DNA of 64,000 bases from Plantago ovata (GCA_028274465.1 CM051456.1:18379745-18443744), one strand, 5' to 3'; counted from the first letter of the stretch, positions 24,311-38,485 are shown. Numbers and translations: made by a program. Notes: generated by a model from the sequence alone, not told the origin.

Positions 24311-27300
24311 ACATGTGTAGTACGTGTGTTGAGAGGCCTAATTATTGTATCTTTTTTTTTACCTCTCTTTGATATGATTGATAACTTATAGTAAATGATA
24401 AGGTGATTGGAATTATTATATAGAAATGTATTAATTGATATAATTTCAACTCTCCCAAAAGCTCGAACTAATGGAGAGGAATAGAATCTAATAATTTATA
24501 TTAATTCTTCAATATTCCCCGCACTTGTGACCGTTTTCAACCTCTTTGTGGAGACCAATTGAGTGGAAATTTAATATGGAGCCGAGTGTGTCTCCGAGAA
24601 GATTCGAACACAGGTGGACGTGCCATGATAGAATTTTAACCCCCCAAAAGCTCGAACTAATAGGGAATGGGAAGGAACATAATCTAATCATTTATATTAA
24701 TTCTCCAATATTAATTAACTTAAAAAAAAGTTCACATAGAGATTTTTAAATCCATTATCATATCGGCCACCACATTAACATGCACCAACAGATATATTTA
24801 GTTAACAAAAAAATTGAGAAATTGATTAGATGTTGATAGTTTACGCCTGATACATATAGTATTAAAGAAGAGATTTTTAGGAGTGATACAACAGTACGAC
24901 TGGTGCTCTGGCCTCTCAGGCACTAGCTAGTAGGGAAATTAAAAGGGAATGTTTTGTTCTCAATCTCAGATGTTCACATTTGAGTGTAGGGACAATTTTG
25001 CCATCGCATGTGAACATATTACTACTAGAAGGAACATCATGTGTTTGTGGGCTTAAGGATTGTCTCAGCAAATTTTGTAAACTTCGGGCACTTATGGACA
25101 TTTACTATCGTTTAATTATTTCAAGCATAAATAAACAATGAAGAAGTTTCTCAGATGTGTATTAAATTGAATGGTGTCTCCTAGAAATTGAATGGTGTTT
25201 TAAAGCCACAGAATAGATTGTTACATTACTTATCGAACATATCTCCTCTCCTGAAGTACTGTAGATTCTTGCAATGAGACGGACACGAAGCTTGTAGAAC
25301 AATTTTCAAAAAAGAAACAAATAATAATCTATACTAATAGAAAAGAGAAATATTTTTAAAAAAAATCACCTTGTAGATGATAGTTAAATAAAAATAAGAT
25401 TATTATATGTTATTGCATGCTGAGGTGTCGTTATTTTGTGTTTATAAACGGTTCAGTTTTTCTAACAAATACTGAACTGAAGTATCTGAAATTATGCTAA
25501 AAAAAAAAAAGTATCTGAAATTAAAGGAGTGGATGCCATTTCAAATTTTTTTTTTTTAAGAATTATAGGAAAACATAGTGACAGAGGTTAACTCAACTGA
25601 AGTATCTGAAATGAATCAATTTTAGTTGGCAATTATTGAAATGAAAAAACATGTTGGTTGTAAAAGGTAAAACGTCAAATAATAATAGTTGCAGCAAAAA
25701 AAAGGGTGTCCATGTGTGTGAAGATGGTTCTCCATGTGAGTAAGTCTGTGAAAGAAAGTATGTGATACCCCACTTTGCATATTGGCCCCTATAGTTTCTT
25801 CCAATTTCACTATTCACTACCTTTACTCTCACGTTTTGGTAAAAATTTAATCTCACCAAACCAACACACTTCACCTCTACTACTCTTTTGCCTTGTCGTT
25901 CAATTTTCATTTATTGTTGACCTTGATATAAACAACTTTGCTACTTCATTTTAAAACTTAAAAGCTATGCTCCATTATTCTAAAGTTGTACATGAACCTT
26001 CGATATTCTGATTTTCATTACAAGATGTACGTACTAGTATTATTGAAAACTGGGTTTGGAATTTATGGTTAAAACATGATGTGCTTAATTCTTGTGATAA
26101 GGCAATAAAGACAGACTGAGTTAAAGTATAACAAGTTACCGTTGCGTATAATAAAAGATCGTTGAATAAAATTATTCTGCTGGTGTTAGTTTGGAATTTG
26201 GAGGACGGCTTTTATCTACACATCAAACCGAATGTTTCTGTCGTTTTTTGTGATTTAATCAAACATATATATACAGTATTAGTACTATGTATACCTATTA
26301 ATTAATCCAACTAATATCTGGGAGGAAGATCAGATCATCAGATCATAGTTGAATGTAATTACAATAGTACTAGTTTAATAGTTCGTCATCCTGGGAGATC
26401 ACAATTTGGCATATCTATAGTGTAGTGAATTAGTGATATCATCATGCATATCGTGTTAGTGAATTAGTGATTAAAAAAGGTTATCTTATTTTCTCCAATA
26501 TGAAGATCAATTTTTCGGGCGGCTCTACATCCATCAACTTTTAGCAGTCAAACTAAACCTCCTCAACACACGCCTGACCCGAAATGAATCGAGCCATTTC
26601 TTCTTTTTTAAACCGTAAAATTTATTACTTACTCCATCCCATAATAATAAGTGAAACATTTATTTTTATTTTGTTGATTCTTTTCATTGGTCAGTTTGAG
26701 CTCAAATTAATTTCAAATCATATAAGAAAAATAATAAAAAAACATTATACCATGAAACTACGTTTAAAAAAACAGATCCCACTCTACCTAAACCAAAACT
26801 GGATTGAGCCATTTCATTGAGATATGGAGTACAGATACGGACTGTGGCTCGGTCTGGTATATGCCGGCCCAGTATATCTTCTATATGCCGGCCCAGTATA
26901 TGCTAATCCCTAATCTAAATATTTTTATAATTTTTTATTTGTATATATTTTAGGCTTTTGATTTATAATAATTTATTTGTATATTTTAGGATTTTGAGTT
27001 TGAAACAATATATTAACTATGACCTTTTTATTTGAAGGGACTTAAGTTCACTTAAACAAGACTCCGGATTTGAGTTTTATGCGGGTTTGAGTTTTATGGA
27101 TGTAAAAAAAAATACCGTTGTGAGAGCATCACTCTAAAAAAGGATCTAACAATGCTTGGCTGGATTAATGCACGTAGAGGATACCAATAGACTAGAGACC
27201 CAAAGACCCAAAAAGAGAGAGAAAAAGAAAAGGCAACAAATCGTTATATTCGAGTAAGTTAATTTGATAAACCGTAGCCATATAAACCACATGTCCACTT

Positions 27301-27639
27301 TTATACTTATATGGCCCAATTGTGATTAGGGCCATCAAGCCCATTGCATTCTTGGTTCCCAATTGACTTACAAATATAATTTAGGCCTTGTACTCCCTTG
27401 AACAAATTTGACCGGATCAATTAATTTAGGGTAAATTTCACGTGTCGCTAACATGTACATTTAGTTTTAACATGGCAACCGAGATTAAAGATAGAGGTGC
27501 AAACGGTTGAATCTTATTAACCAGAGATTTCAGCTGAAAAATCCTCTCCATAACTGGGAACAAACTTAACCGCCCTCAAATTTCCCGGATGGCGATTAAT
27601 GTATGTGGCTCCCTCAATAGTGTAAGAAAATACGGTCAG
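24311..27639. other. Repeat-rich intergenic DNA
   Basis: A block of about 75 bp containing CCAAAAGCTCGAACTAAT occurs twice (about 24450-24520 and 24640-24715), suggesting a repeat fragment. Near 26625 the sequence TACTCCATCCCATAATAA resembles the end of a Stowaway-type MITE without a recognisable partner. Short frames on both strands (for example 25593-25910) have no conserved motif. No gene was seen. Confidence 0.5.
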
Positions 27640-29650
27640 AGTTACCCCTAGGTACGCAGCAGAATTTCAAAAATTTTCTTAACATGCAGGTTAATTGATT
27701 ATGTATATACCGTATATATTTAAACACATCAATTAGAAGACTTACAATACTCCTAAAGCAAGCACAACTTCCAAGTCCTCGTAATGATCCGGTGAATCTT
27801 TTCCTTCGTCGAAGTCGAAGATATCTGCAATACTTTGATTATCTGCAAGACAATAAAAGTCAGTTTCCAGCTCCTTGAACCTCAACCTTGGTATCCACGG
27901 ATGAACAACTTATCGGAAAGAATGCTAGGATATTCTTTGTGTGGCCAAGAAGATGGGGCGGCGGTTTTCCTCCGGTGAGGGGTGGCGCGCGCGTGGGCTA
28001 GGGAGAGGGCTTTTTTTTTTCTCTAAGAAAACTGGTAGACTAACTATATGTCTGTGTATTCAACTGTGTGAAAGTCTATGTCAAAAGCTCTTTAATAGTC
28101 CACTATATATAGTAGTCAATAGAAGCCTAATGAATAATCAATTAGACTTCATAAAGGAACAAGAATCTAATTTTTATCGCACTAGGAAACCAATTTCAAG
28201 TATAGATTCATTCCCAATCAAATTAAAACTCAATCAGGAAAATCTAACTTATCCCTTGGACTTCTAATAGAGGAAGGAGTCGAACTCCTTCCCCTATCTC
28301 AGCTGCGCGCGTGCGCGCCCCCAGGGAGGTTAGGTGGATCCCGATTTTGGGACCCACTTATAGTTCTAAGGCAATTCAAACTCCAAGTAGATTTTGCCCA
28401 TGTGCATATATTAATTCCAAATTAACATATTCTTTCAAATCAAACCTCTATTATATTTCCAAAATATAATCTTTAATTGTATTTACATAAAATACAATTA
28501 ATTAGCCAATTCAACTAATAATTCCAAATCATTAATTGAGCCACAAAATTTTATAATTAATTCCAAATTAATTATAATCCATCAATCACAATTAATTCCA
28601 AATTAATTGCGATTCCATTTTCAAGGATATTCGGATAAGCTGAATCACCACATAGTGTGACCCATAGGACCTCATTGTATTAAGCAAGTCCTAGACTAGG
28701 CAAAATGGAATTCCTAGACGATTTCATTTGCAATATTAATACATGAGGACGTTTGAGAGGTTTCTCAAAGCAAACCCTTTCGTTGCGAAGTCTGTTGCGC
28801 TCAACGCGGCGATGGTAACGTCCCTTCATCTGACTGACTCGAATGCATCTAGGATCGATGAAGTGTCTATCCCAATAATACATCCACGGGCGTCTTCAGT
28901 GAGTTGCATGGTGAATCCAATATCTATTATGACCATCATAATAATATTGATACGCTGGCCAGTGGTTTTACCAATCACAACTATGAACGACTATGAGCAG
29001 TGCTCTCCTGTGCTACACATGAGAGATGAATCCTTCACAGAAACACTTATCATCCTCATTTGTATGTAGCCATAATCTTGGATCGTGTCTTGGGTCAACT
29101 GCTTATTCAGAGCTGACATCGACGGGTCCACCAAGGATATGGGGCAACAAATGTGATGATAAAGTCCTGTAAGTCCAAAGGACGACTGGCATCACTTCGA
29201 CAACTTACCGGTTCCCATAGACACTTCGGTGTAGAGTATACATCGATGGGAGTGTCCGGTGGGTACTTCCATTGTTCGGTAATCATCCTTCGAACAACTA
29301 TGCGCAGTTATGGGAACGTTTCTTGATTGTCCAACAATCCGTTCCGTGGTCGTGGGATCGGCTCACACTTGCTCCAACAAGTATAACCTCCACGCATACT
29401 AGTCTCAGCTGGTTCATTCAGACCCCTACATCCGAGATGAACCTCGACTAGGGAGAGTTGAGATAGATGATAACTCACATAGCTCCCACTATCTGTGTGA
29501 TCGGTCATCTATCCGAGGGGACATGTTTAATATCAATACAGACAGAAATAGAGATATGACATGTTGCATGCCTGGTGTAATATAAATATGAAAGCGATAC
29601 TCAATAGTCAAACAACAAACATATATTATATTACGTTGACCTGTGTAATA
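27640..29650 (-). mobile_element. LTR-retrotransposon fossil, mainly non-coding (LTR-like), probably copia-type
   Basis: About 2 kb of sequence has the look of long plant LTRs in antisense orientation: a GGTACGCAGC motif near the left side, GC-rich patches around 27950-28000 and 28305-28325, long AATTAATTCCAAATTAATT-type tracts, and a long stop-rich stretch without integrase or polymerase. No protein domain was found. The family is a guess from overall look; limits are approximate. It appears broken and is a solo or partial copy. Confidence 0.4.
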
Positions 29651-31048
29651 GTACATATATGCCCTCTATAAGGACTGCATGCCCTTAATAGGGACTGTCT
29701 CTAGGACATATACATTATCAAATAGAACTCCTATATAAGGGAGGGCAACCAGAAGAAGAGTATCCAATACTCACTATCGTAGACTTGAACCAAATGCTAG
29801 CTTATTGTTGAGCTTGACCTAATCCTGATGAACTTATACTAGTCTGTCTCCAACGATAAATACCAACCAAAGGTGATTATGTTCTGAAATACCTTCTCTG
29901 GTACATCTAACCTCATAATATTGAAAGTTGAAACCCTAGTAATTATGAAACGCTCACAACTCAAGGCCAATCATTCAGTCTGACTCCGATAATATGAAAT
30001 CTAAGGCAACTCGACACACTCAGCTCCTCCGTTTGACCGAGATTAAAATGATAACTCCATCTAACCCTTTTATCCATTGATTTCATTCAATTATATTTTT
30101 TCTATAACAAACATATTAACTTGAGCGTTAAAGTACTTTCGATCGTCACCACAGTAGTGTCACATTTGAATCTCTGCTCTGCTCTAAGTTTGATATTGTG
30201 TTTTGCTTTAAATCACACGCTCATCTCTTCTTAATGAAGTAAATTTTAGTCAATTCATTTAACCTCCACATCTTTAACGCATATGATATCTTGCCACCAC
30301 CAAGTCTTCTTCACTCTCTTTATGGAAAAGGTGTTTAGCTTTTTGAAATCTTTTAAGTAAGATTAGCTAGAGTTTAATGGAAAGAACCATAATCCTAGTC
30401 GTTTAGTTAGGAATTACTTGACCAAGTATAATAAGGAAGTAGCTAGCGTTGACAATGTTTTGAAAGATAAGACAGTTCTTGACTTGTGTCCGAACGAAAA
30501 AGCCTATTTTTCAGCAACTTTGGGTTCCCTTTTCTTATTTTTCTTTGTGCTTTTGGAAGTAATGAAAACTGAAAAGGACTCTCTATATATGGTGCTCAAT
30601 TTACCTTATCTTGATGAACTTGAAGTATTTGATCAATGTCACTTCACTTCTTTCTTCATCATTTCCTTAGTTTTCAACTCCCATTATTCCAGAAAGTGTG
30701 AGTGAACTTACTACAAATGCCTTAGTGCGAGTGAACTTACTACAAATGCCTTAGTGCTTTTGAAAATTACCACTCAAGTCCATCGACCTAGAATTTACGG
30801 GTTTGTGCTGTTCGATCACTTTTTGTCCTTGAATTATACTATATACTACTCCATATGCGTACAATCATAATACAACATGATCGATCATACGTAGTGTAGT
30901 AAGAGTAGACGGTAGACATTTAGTTTTTATTTACAAACGTGCGTGTTTGTATGACTTTAGAGTCCATAATTGTAGTTAAACTCAATTACATTATTGGTAT
31001 AGGTTTGTTATGAAATCTCAAGCCTTATGTTTACGGACAAAGTAAGGA
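29651..31048. other. Intergenic DNA, no gene seen
   Basis: The first few hundred bases may still belong to the neighbouring LTR-type fossil. A 31-bp unit (AGTGAACTTACTACAAATGC and flanks) is directly duplicated at about 30698-30758. No coding or RNA gene was recognised. Confidence 0.45.
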
Positions 31049-31293
31049 TCTGTTCTCTTCGTCTGAAAAATAATTATTTTAAATTTAGTTCAGATCAGTT
31101 TAGATGCATTAAGTTCAGTTCATATCACATCACATCACATACATTAAATTCAGTTCAAATGCATTAAGTTCAGTTCAGATCATATTCGCTTAATAGTATT
31201 TTATACTACAAATAAATTCAATTCCGTTAAGTTCAGTTCAGTTTTATTCAGATACATTAAGTTCAATTTTATTCAGTTCAGACGAAAATAACA
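31049..31293. mobile_element. TIR element with a TTCAG-repeat core (copy 1)
   Basis: The left end CTGTTCTCTTCGTCTGAA is mirrored by TTCAGACGAAAATAACA on the right, an imperfect inverted repeat. The interior is a degenerate series of GTTCAGTTCA and ATGCATTAAGTTCAG units and contains the block GTATTTTATACTACAAATAA, shared with the copies near 36.2 kb. It has no coding capacity. Superfamily unassigned; target duplication not identified. Confidence 0.6.
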
Positions 31294-32656
31294 TAACTAC
31301 TTAAATGCATAATGAATGTTGCTTCGTAGGAGTGGTTTATAAGATAAAAACTTATATCAGATGGTCTCATGTATGCCTTAAATTAATTGGTAGACGCAGT
31401 TCTTTTATGTACCAAACAATTGTTCTGAATTCTGATTACATTAACCCTGTGATCTTATGTAAAGTAGCTAGTGCTAATTCATTTGGACACTGTATGCAGT
31501 ATTAATTAATTAATTTCATGATCGGGATATGAATCGATAAAACTAGCTTATAAAACTTGTAACATATGATATATAGGTCAATTTTAGTAAAAGCGGGTAC
31601 TGCACCAGAGTCAAATATTTGAATATCCTGGTAAGATCTTGTTGGCTGTTGCACAAGTCAAATAGCTAGTTTAGGCAGAGACATTATATATCGATCCGAT
31701 CGATCACTATGATGGTATAATAATCAACCTTCTTTCGGCCATGTAAAAACTCATTTTTGGTCCCATTCAGGTCAGATCACTCTAAAAGAAACACTAACTA
31801 TTTGCAAGTATCAAAGGTATATGTACCTAGAGAGTAGAGTATATTTTACTTTTGTATATATATTTTTTTAAACGGCCTAATTTATTAAGAAGAAAGAACA
31901 TAAGTATATGCTCGAAAACTTATAATAAAAACCAGTAAAACCAAGGTACTGACACAGAGGGCTTAAGCTAGCAAGAGTCCCCGGCCCCATGAACCTAAAC
32001 AAGCTACCACCAATGCAGAGTCTTCAGAACCACAAAACACCCTCAAAATGTTTTCTTCTACACATATAGAACAAAATGAACGGAAACTTTTAGAAAAGCT
32101 TGTGAACAAGCTAAGTTGAAAATCTCAACTCGTTGTTGTTCTTTAACACTCGGTTTGTTAGAGCTCAACATCAATGAGAAATCTAAATACAAGTATACAA
32201 CCCATTACAAATAAGAACATTTATATTCAAATAATTCATCTTGTATAACTTAATTTCTCGTGTTGATCAATTTTGAACTCGATCTGAACTTTCACCGAAC
32301 TTTTTTCTCGTGAACCGTTTCATTCTCTATCACCCTTAGTCAGAATGAGTGGCCTGGTGTTGAATTTGTAGGGGGAGAACAGTAAATATATGATACTTGG
32401 TATTGTAGCTTTTGACAATTAAGACAAGGAAACTTAACTGAGATGATCAACATCTCATTCACTGTTTGTCCATGTTCCATACCGATCTGCAGAATAATTG
32501 TCTTACAGTTTTCTTGATTCATTGGCTCTGCAGTAATCTTATAAATTGCATTGGATTCTTGTTTCTTTATTTTTTGTCCCTTCAAACATAGATTTGCTAC
32601 CTAGTGAGACGGGATTCTGCAGCGACCGTCTTTAAATAAATATCGCAGTCAGGTCG
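31294..32656. other. Intergenic DNA with a possible retroelement tail
   Basis: The segment near 31865-32100, read on the minus strand, ends in TTAATAAATTAGGCCG and looks like a retroelement or LINE 3' tail. The evidence is weak. An open frame at 32340-32585 (minus) shows no known domain. Confidence 0.35.
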
Positions 32657-34689
32657 TTGACAAGAAGAAGAAAAAAACCAAATAGGGTCATCAATCTTCA
32701 TATGCAGAAAAAAACCAAGAGTAGAATTATCTTTTCACCCAACACACCTATACATACCAAGCAACAAATAACCCAATCTTTGGGAGTAATTCATAACAAA
32801 AGACTTGATAAATACCTTGGCTTACCTTTTCTCCTAGGTAATAAGAAAAAAGATTTTTTCCAAGAAACTGTACAGAAAGTACAAAACAAGATTAACACTT
32901 GGTACACTAAATTCCTCTCATATGCTGGGAGACTCACTCTTATCAAAGTTGTGACTAATTCCATTCCATCCTATGCTATGTCTATTGCTAGGCTTCCTGC
33001 CAACACCATCTCCTCCATAGAAGCAACTAATAGACATTTCTTATGGAATGCTGATACAAATGGCAAGTCCAAAAGCAAAATACAATGGCAGAAAGTCTGC
33101 AAACCTATATACCAAGGAGGGTTGGGAATAAGGGAACTTTATTCTTTCAACAAAGCATTTCTTTTAAAGCACTTGTGAAATCTGCATACTCAAACTAAAT
33201 CCCTATGGTTTGATGTATACAAAAACAAGTATTTCCCTACAACAACCTTTCTTGAAGCCTCTACAAATCCACAGCAAAACTGGTTTTGGAAAAATCTAGT
33301 AAAACTTAAAGAAGAATTCAGAGCTGGTCTTACCTTCCAAGTAGGGAATGGAGCATCTATCCAGTTCTGGAAAGATAAATGGTTGAACAATAAAAGACTA
33401 CAAGATTATGCTACTAATACACATATGCAGGATAAAGTCCAGGACTATATTATTAATAATGCCTGGGATATACAAGCACTCAATCAGGTGCTTCCACAAG
33501 AATTAGTCCATGAAATTATTGCAACACCATTTGCTAGGGAACTAAATGATACCCTAGTCTGGAAGGAAGAAACACATGGTAGTTTCTCTGTCAAAAGTGC
33601 CTACTACCTTTTACAGAAACAAAAGGAGGAGCAAGGACCACATTGGCCTTGGAAAAAATTGTGGAAACTTGCTTTGCTCCCCAGAATACAATTTTCCTTT
33701 GGCTAGGAATACACAAAAGACTCCCTACAGCTCAACACTTATATCATAAAAATATCATCACATCCCCCACTTGTATACTCTGTAATACAGGGGAAGAGAG
33801 CATTGATCATCTCATTTTTCATTGCCCTCTCTTTCTTAATCTAAGAAGCTTAGTTCTGACAAACAATCAATCATTAGACACTTTGGAAAAATTGGTTTTC
33901 TTAGATACTTTCAATTCTGAATCCCAATTAAATGCTTTAATTTTTGCTTGGATGATATGGAGATTCAGAAATGAAAAGTTATTTGCACAAAAAGAGAATA
34001 CACATGATCAAATGTATACCAGATTACTTCAAGCTATATCTGATAATAAGCAAATCCGGCCACAAGCCAAACTCAAAATCCCAAGGTCTGTACCTTGTAA
34101 ATGGAAAGCACCTCCAGAAGGGTTTGTGTGTCTTAATATAGATGGATCATATGATCCAATCACTGGTCAAGCAGGAGCTGGAGCAATTATTAGAAACCAT
34201 GAGAGCACATTTCTCATTGCCGGAGCTTCCTATCTTGGCCATACAGATGCGGCTACGGCCGAGTTCCATGCATTACTTTTTGGCATTAAACTATGTGAAC
34301 AAATTGGCAAGTGCAATATTATTATACAAACTGACTCCAAATTGTTGGAATATCATATGAACAGGACCATAGGAACACGGCCAACAAGAAACCAATAACT
34401 GATACTCCAGGATGTACGCAGCAGAACTAGAAGAATGCAGCAAGTTCAGACACATTTTGTATACCGGGAAGAAAATGCGGTAGCTGACAGGCTAGCTAAT
34501 GAAGGAAGGCTCCGCGCTTTTGGAAGACAGCCATCAATTAGGGATGAACGTACTTTTGTGTACATTTGGGATGTTTGTCCCCAATGGCTAAGGAATGTAA
34601 TTAGTATGGACGAATTTGTAGTTTATCGGTCTGTAACGGATAATATTTAAATTTCTATCAAGTTTGCTATTTCGGAAAAAAAAAAAAAA
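32657..34689 (+). mobile_element. 5'-truncated LINE (plant L1-like, with RNase H) ending in poly(A)
   Basis: The sequence covers the C-terminal end of reverse transcriptase (DKYLGLPF, GRLTLIKVVTNSIPSYAMS, HFLWN, GGLGIREL). Next come the linker with the zinc-knuckle region (LPTAQHLYHKN, CILCNTGEESIDHLIFHCP) and an RNase H domain with the expected acidic residues (LNIDGSYD, AEFHALLFG, QTDSKLLE, then ENAVADRLAN). It ends in a run of As at 34676-34689. The 5' part (endonuclease and most of the polymerase) is absent, as usual for LINE insertions. There are two in-frame stops (after HL at 33178 and at 34396) and one frame change near 33650-33700. Otherwise it is well preserved, hence probably fairly recent. 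Confidence 0.85.
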
Positions 34690-36039
34690 TCTTCAAAGTG
34701 ACCGTAGTTTTTTGATTTACATAAACAATCATAATCACCATGTTACTCACACTTAATAATTGTCCGAGCCAGAATTCAGCTTAGGCGGGTGGGGCCGGGA
34801 AACTTCAATCCTGGGGAGTCTTCCGGTGAATCCAGGAGTAATTTCATTGGGATCGCAGTGTAACTAATTTACCATAATATAGCAACTTTTAGTATAAAAT
34901 AAAATAAAAAATTAGTAAAAGAATAAATTGTTCAATATTTAGGGGGGTTAATAATGTAAATTGTAATTTTTAAGGGGTTAAAAAAAATTTTTTTTTAAAG
35001 AAAACACAAATTTCAGCACTGAACCCCAGTGGCGGTTTTGTGTGCACGTAGGTTCACCGGTAAGGCCTATAATAAATTGGGGGTCCAGGGTTGGATGTGG
35101 GTTAAATGGAGACATATAAATCGATTTGTGGGTTCGAATAATTCAAAATTTTTGTTGGGTGTAATGAATCGTATGATTTAAGTGTTATTTCTTATGTATT
35201 ATGTATTAAGTGTAGCTGCGTTATTGAAATATTTGTATCTATTTTTAATTGAATTAAGTGTAAACTTATGTAAGTAGCTAGAAACTAGCTAGAGGTTACT
35301 TGAAGTTTGACCAAAATATTACCGTCATCAACACTTGTATTCTCCACCACTTAATTGTTAGTACCATTAAAAAAACACTTTCCTATCACGTGAGCAAATG
35401 GGATTTTAACTGCACAACTAACAGTCCCCCCTCTCAAACAAAAAAACATGAAAATTTCCTTTCCGAAGGACCACCAACCAGCCTCATCTTGAGGTTGAAC
35501 AAACATCTACAATCAATATTTCTCAACATATCCATTGTTCACTTACAACCTCGAGAACATGCTTCATATCGGGAGTTGGCACCGCCTATGGTGGTTGTCA
35601 CTGAAATCATATGGTGTAAACTGTTGGCACAATATGGTTATAATATATCCTCATTCATTGGTATAGTAAAGATGTAGTAGTTTTGTTTTTTGTGTTTATT
35701 TACGAAAAGACCTCATACCATATACCATTGGAATAGTGTATCTACATATATATACCCATTATTTTTTCCATATATTAGCATAGTGGAACTTTGGTTGCAA
35801 TCTTAACAATCCCCCCAAGCAAAGTACCATTGTGAATTTGTGACTCCCTCTAGTCTCTAGACAAGCCCCTTCTTGTTTGGTCTTTGGATAACTTCCTCAA
35901 ACAAGCCCCTTAGAGTCCTAGACCTATCTGATGGTTCAAAATAGTGGTCCAATACATGCAGCTACCTGCCCTATTAATTCTACGTACATGTGTGTTAGAA
36001 TTCATGTTTATATGGAGTATTAGTTACTTCCGCTTCTGT
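34690..36039. other. Intergenic DNA with transposon relics
   Basis: Motifs such as CCCAGTGGCGG near 35025 resemble plant transposon ends but without an identifiable partner. The reading frame at 35300-35677 shows no known motif. No gene was seen. Confidence 0.4.
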
Positions 36040-36332
36040 ACCAGTTTAGGTTCGGTTCAGTTCAGTTCAGGTCCGTTAAGTTCAGATCAGTTCAGTTCAG
36101 TTCAGCTTCATTAAGTTCAGTTCAGTTCAGACGAAGAGAACAAAGCTCTCTTCGTATATTTTCAATTCAGTTCAGTTCTGTTCAGTTCCATTCAGTTCTG
36201 TTCAGTCTTGCTTAGTTGTATTTTATACTACAAATAAATTCAGTTCAGTTATGTTCAGTTCAGTTCAGCTTCATTCAATTCTGTTCAGTTCAATTCAATT
36301 CAGTTCAGTTCTGTTCAGACGAAAAGAACAGT
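36040..36332. mobile_element. Two adjacent TTCAG-repeat TIR elements (copies 2 and 3)
   Basis: A truncated copy (about 36040-36141) ends with TTCAGACGAAGAGAACA. Directly after it comes a new left-end-like sequence (CTCTCTTCGTATATTTTC) and a fuller copy ending TTCAGACGAAAAGAACAG at about 36332. The core is dense TTCAGTTCAG repeats with the same GTATTTTATACTACAAATAA block as copy 1. The arrangement suggests a head-to-tail pair. Confidence 0.6.
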
Positions 36333-38485
36333 TTCTTAATACCATTTAGGTTGACGTAAAAGAACCTTGTAAATTCTCTCTTCAACCTAAACATGGCACG
36401 TGTATTTCGGCGTAACACTCCAACCACATTCGATGTGAATTGATCTCAAAACATGCACGTGTGCGATTAAATTGTGAGTTCCAGACAGCTTATAAGCACA
36501 AAGCAGCAAAAGCGCAGCCTAGTGGTTCTTCTATTTGATTCATGATGATGATGATGCAGGAATACCAATTGATGATGCTTTGTTGAACTAATGAACCTGT
36601 CCAACTATATTCCCGAACCAACAGAAGGACGAAACGTTGGGCACAATCGAACCCAAGTCACTCTCAGTTGTCTTACATGTACAGAAGGAGAAAGTAATCA
36701 CAACAAACACTAAAATTTGTGACCTGATCATCGAGGTGACAAATTGACAATACAAAACATACATGCATATATGATATATGATCAGAGACAGGTCGAAGAA
36801 TGTTCTTCTCTAGTGGGCTTACTTAGTTACGATTGAGTTCTAGCTACGTAAATGTTTGGAACGAACTTTTTGTTGGTGAACTCTTTGGGATGTTGTGATT
36901 GGTGTTTGGTTCTAGGAACATGGTTTCTTGGCCAATAGATGAACGAAACGTTGCATAATGTATAGTTTTGATCAAGTATGCAATTGAAGATGATGATAAT
37001 TGAATTGATTCCAAGCAATATAACGAATCTGACAGGCAGATGGCAACATGCACTTTCTTAAGTGTTATCAATTGGATTCTTCAGGTCCTACTACTATGTG
37101 AAGTAGTATGTACCTTCAATTCCCTTTTTCAAATCAAACTTTTCTTTATATATAAGTTTGTGAAATCAATCGAATTCAACTCCTATGTTTAGCACTGATC
37201 ATATCATATTTGTGTTTAACTAACAGTTTTCGACAATTTCGGCGAACCCAGAAATTAAAATTGAAGCACGGAGGCTTTCTCAAATAAAGCATGTCAAACA
37301 AACAATAAATCTAAGTTTTTTCATTCACTTGGTTCGACTAGTTTTTTTTTTTTCTGATAAAGCTTAAAGGATACTCAGATTAATCAGATTAATAGTAGAG
37401 TTTTGGTTTACATGCATAATAAAAGCGAAATTGTCTTGGCTATATATTACATCCATCCAAGCCATTGAAACGCGAAAACTCATGACCATATATGTCTCTA
37501 ATTTGGCGTGAAAATGATGATAAAGGCGGTGAGATGATGATGAGACGCTGGTGGTGATGGTTGGCGGAGTACGCGGCCGGCGGCGGAGTAGTAGATGTAG
37601 AATTAAAAAGGATAATGTAAATTAAAGGAAAAGAATTCAAAATAAATAAGCACGGTCATCCGGTCCATACCCGGAAATTTCGGGGTTTAACCCAGATCCG
37701 GAAATTACACAAACCTATGACCCGGGGTCCGGACCTGGAAAAATCCGACCGGACCGGTCCGGGCCCATTCTGCTCAGTCCTAATCACATTCACAATACGT
37801 TTCTCATTATTTATCCAAACAATAACATACTCATAATATTTTTATTTATTTTTTACTCAAATATCCGTATTCTTAAAACTGAGCTCTCAGTTATGTGAAA
37901 CATTTGTTGGAAAGTGAGACCGTTAGACACTCATTTAGAGTTGTTGATTTAAAAAGTGAGAGTAAGAGGTGAATAGTAATTGATTTTAGAAGGGAAAATG
38001 AAATCTATTTTGAGAGTATTTTACTATTTAACATAGTTTTAAATTAGTTGCAAAATGTGAAATGTAATTTAGAGTGAAAAATGCAATATCTAAATTGAAT
38101 ATCAAACGGTTCTCTGTAATGTTTTTAAATTATCGCTGACCATGCATCAACTAACTTTAATATCTCTCTATCTCTATCCCTTAATTTAACATGAGGTTTG
38201 GAACTAGAATCAATTCAATATACGATCACATCACACTCCCGAAAAGAGTGCTCTAGCATGAATAACCTGCATGAGAAGGTAGAACCGTAGAAGTGAAGAG
38301 TTGAAGTCTTAAAGATCATCAAATGAGTACTAGTACTATATTAAGTGGGAGGGTTCACATTTTTATAATTTTATAATTACCTTTTTTAGCGTACCTAATT
38401 ACGAAAGGGACCAATTTAATTTAGTAATTACATCATTTTAGGTCAAAATGTTGACCAGACCAGCTCAAATCACTGTTTCAAAATT
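36333..38485. other. Intergenic DNA, no gene seen
   Basis: It contains a short (GAT)n run near 36543 and GC-richer segments at 37560-37780. Small frames on both strands (for example 37440-37640) carry no recognisable domain. Nothing further could be supported. Confidence 0.5.
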
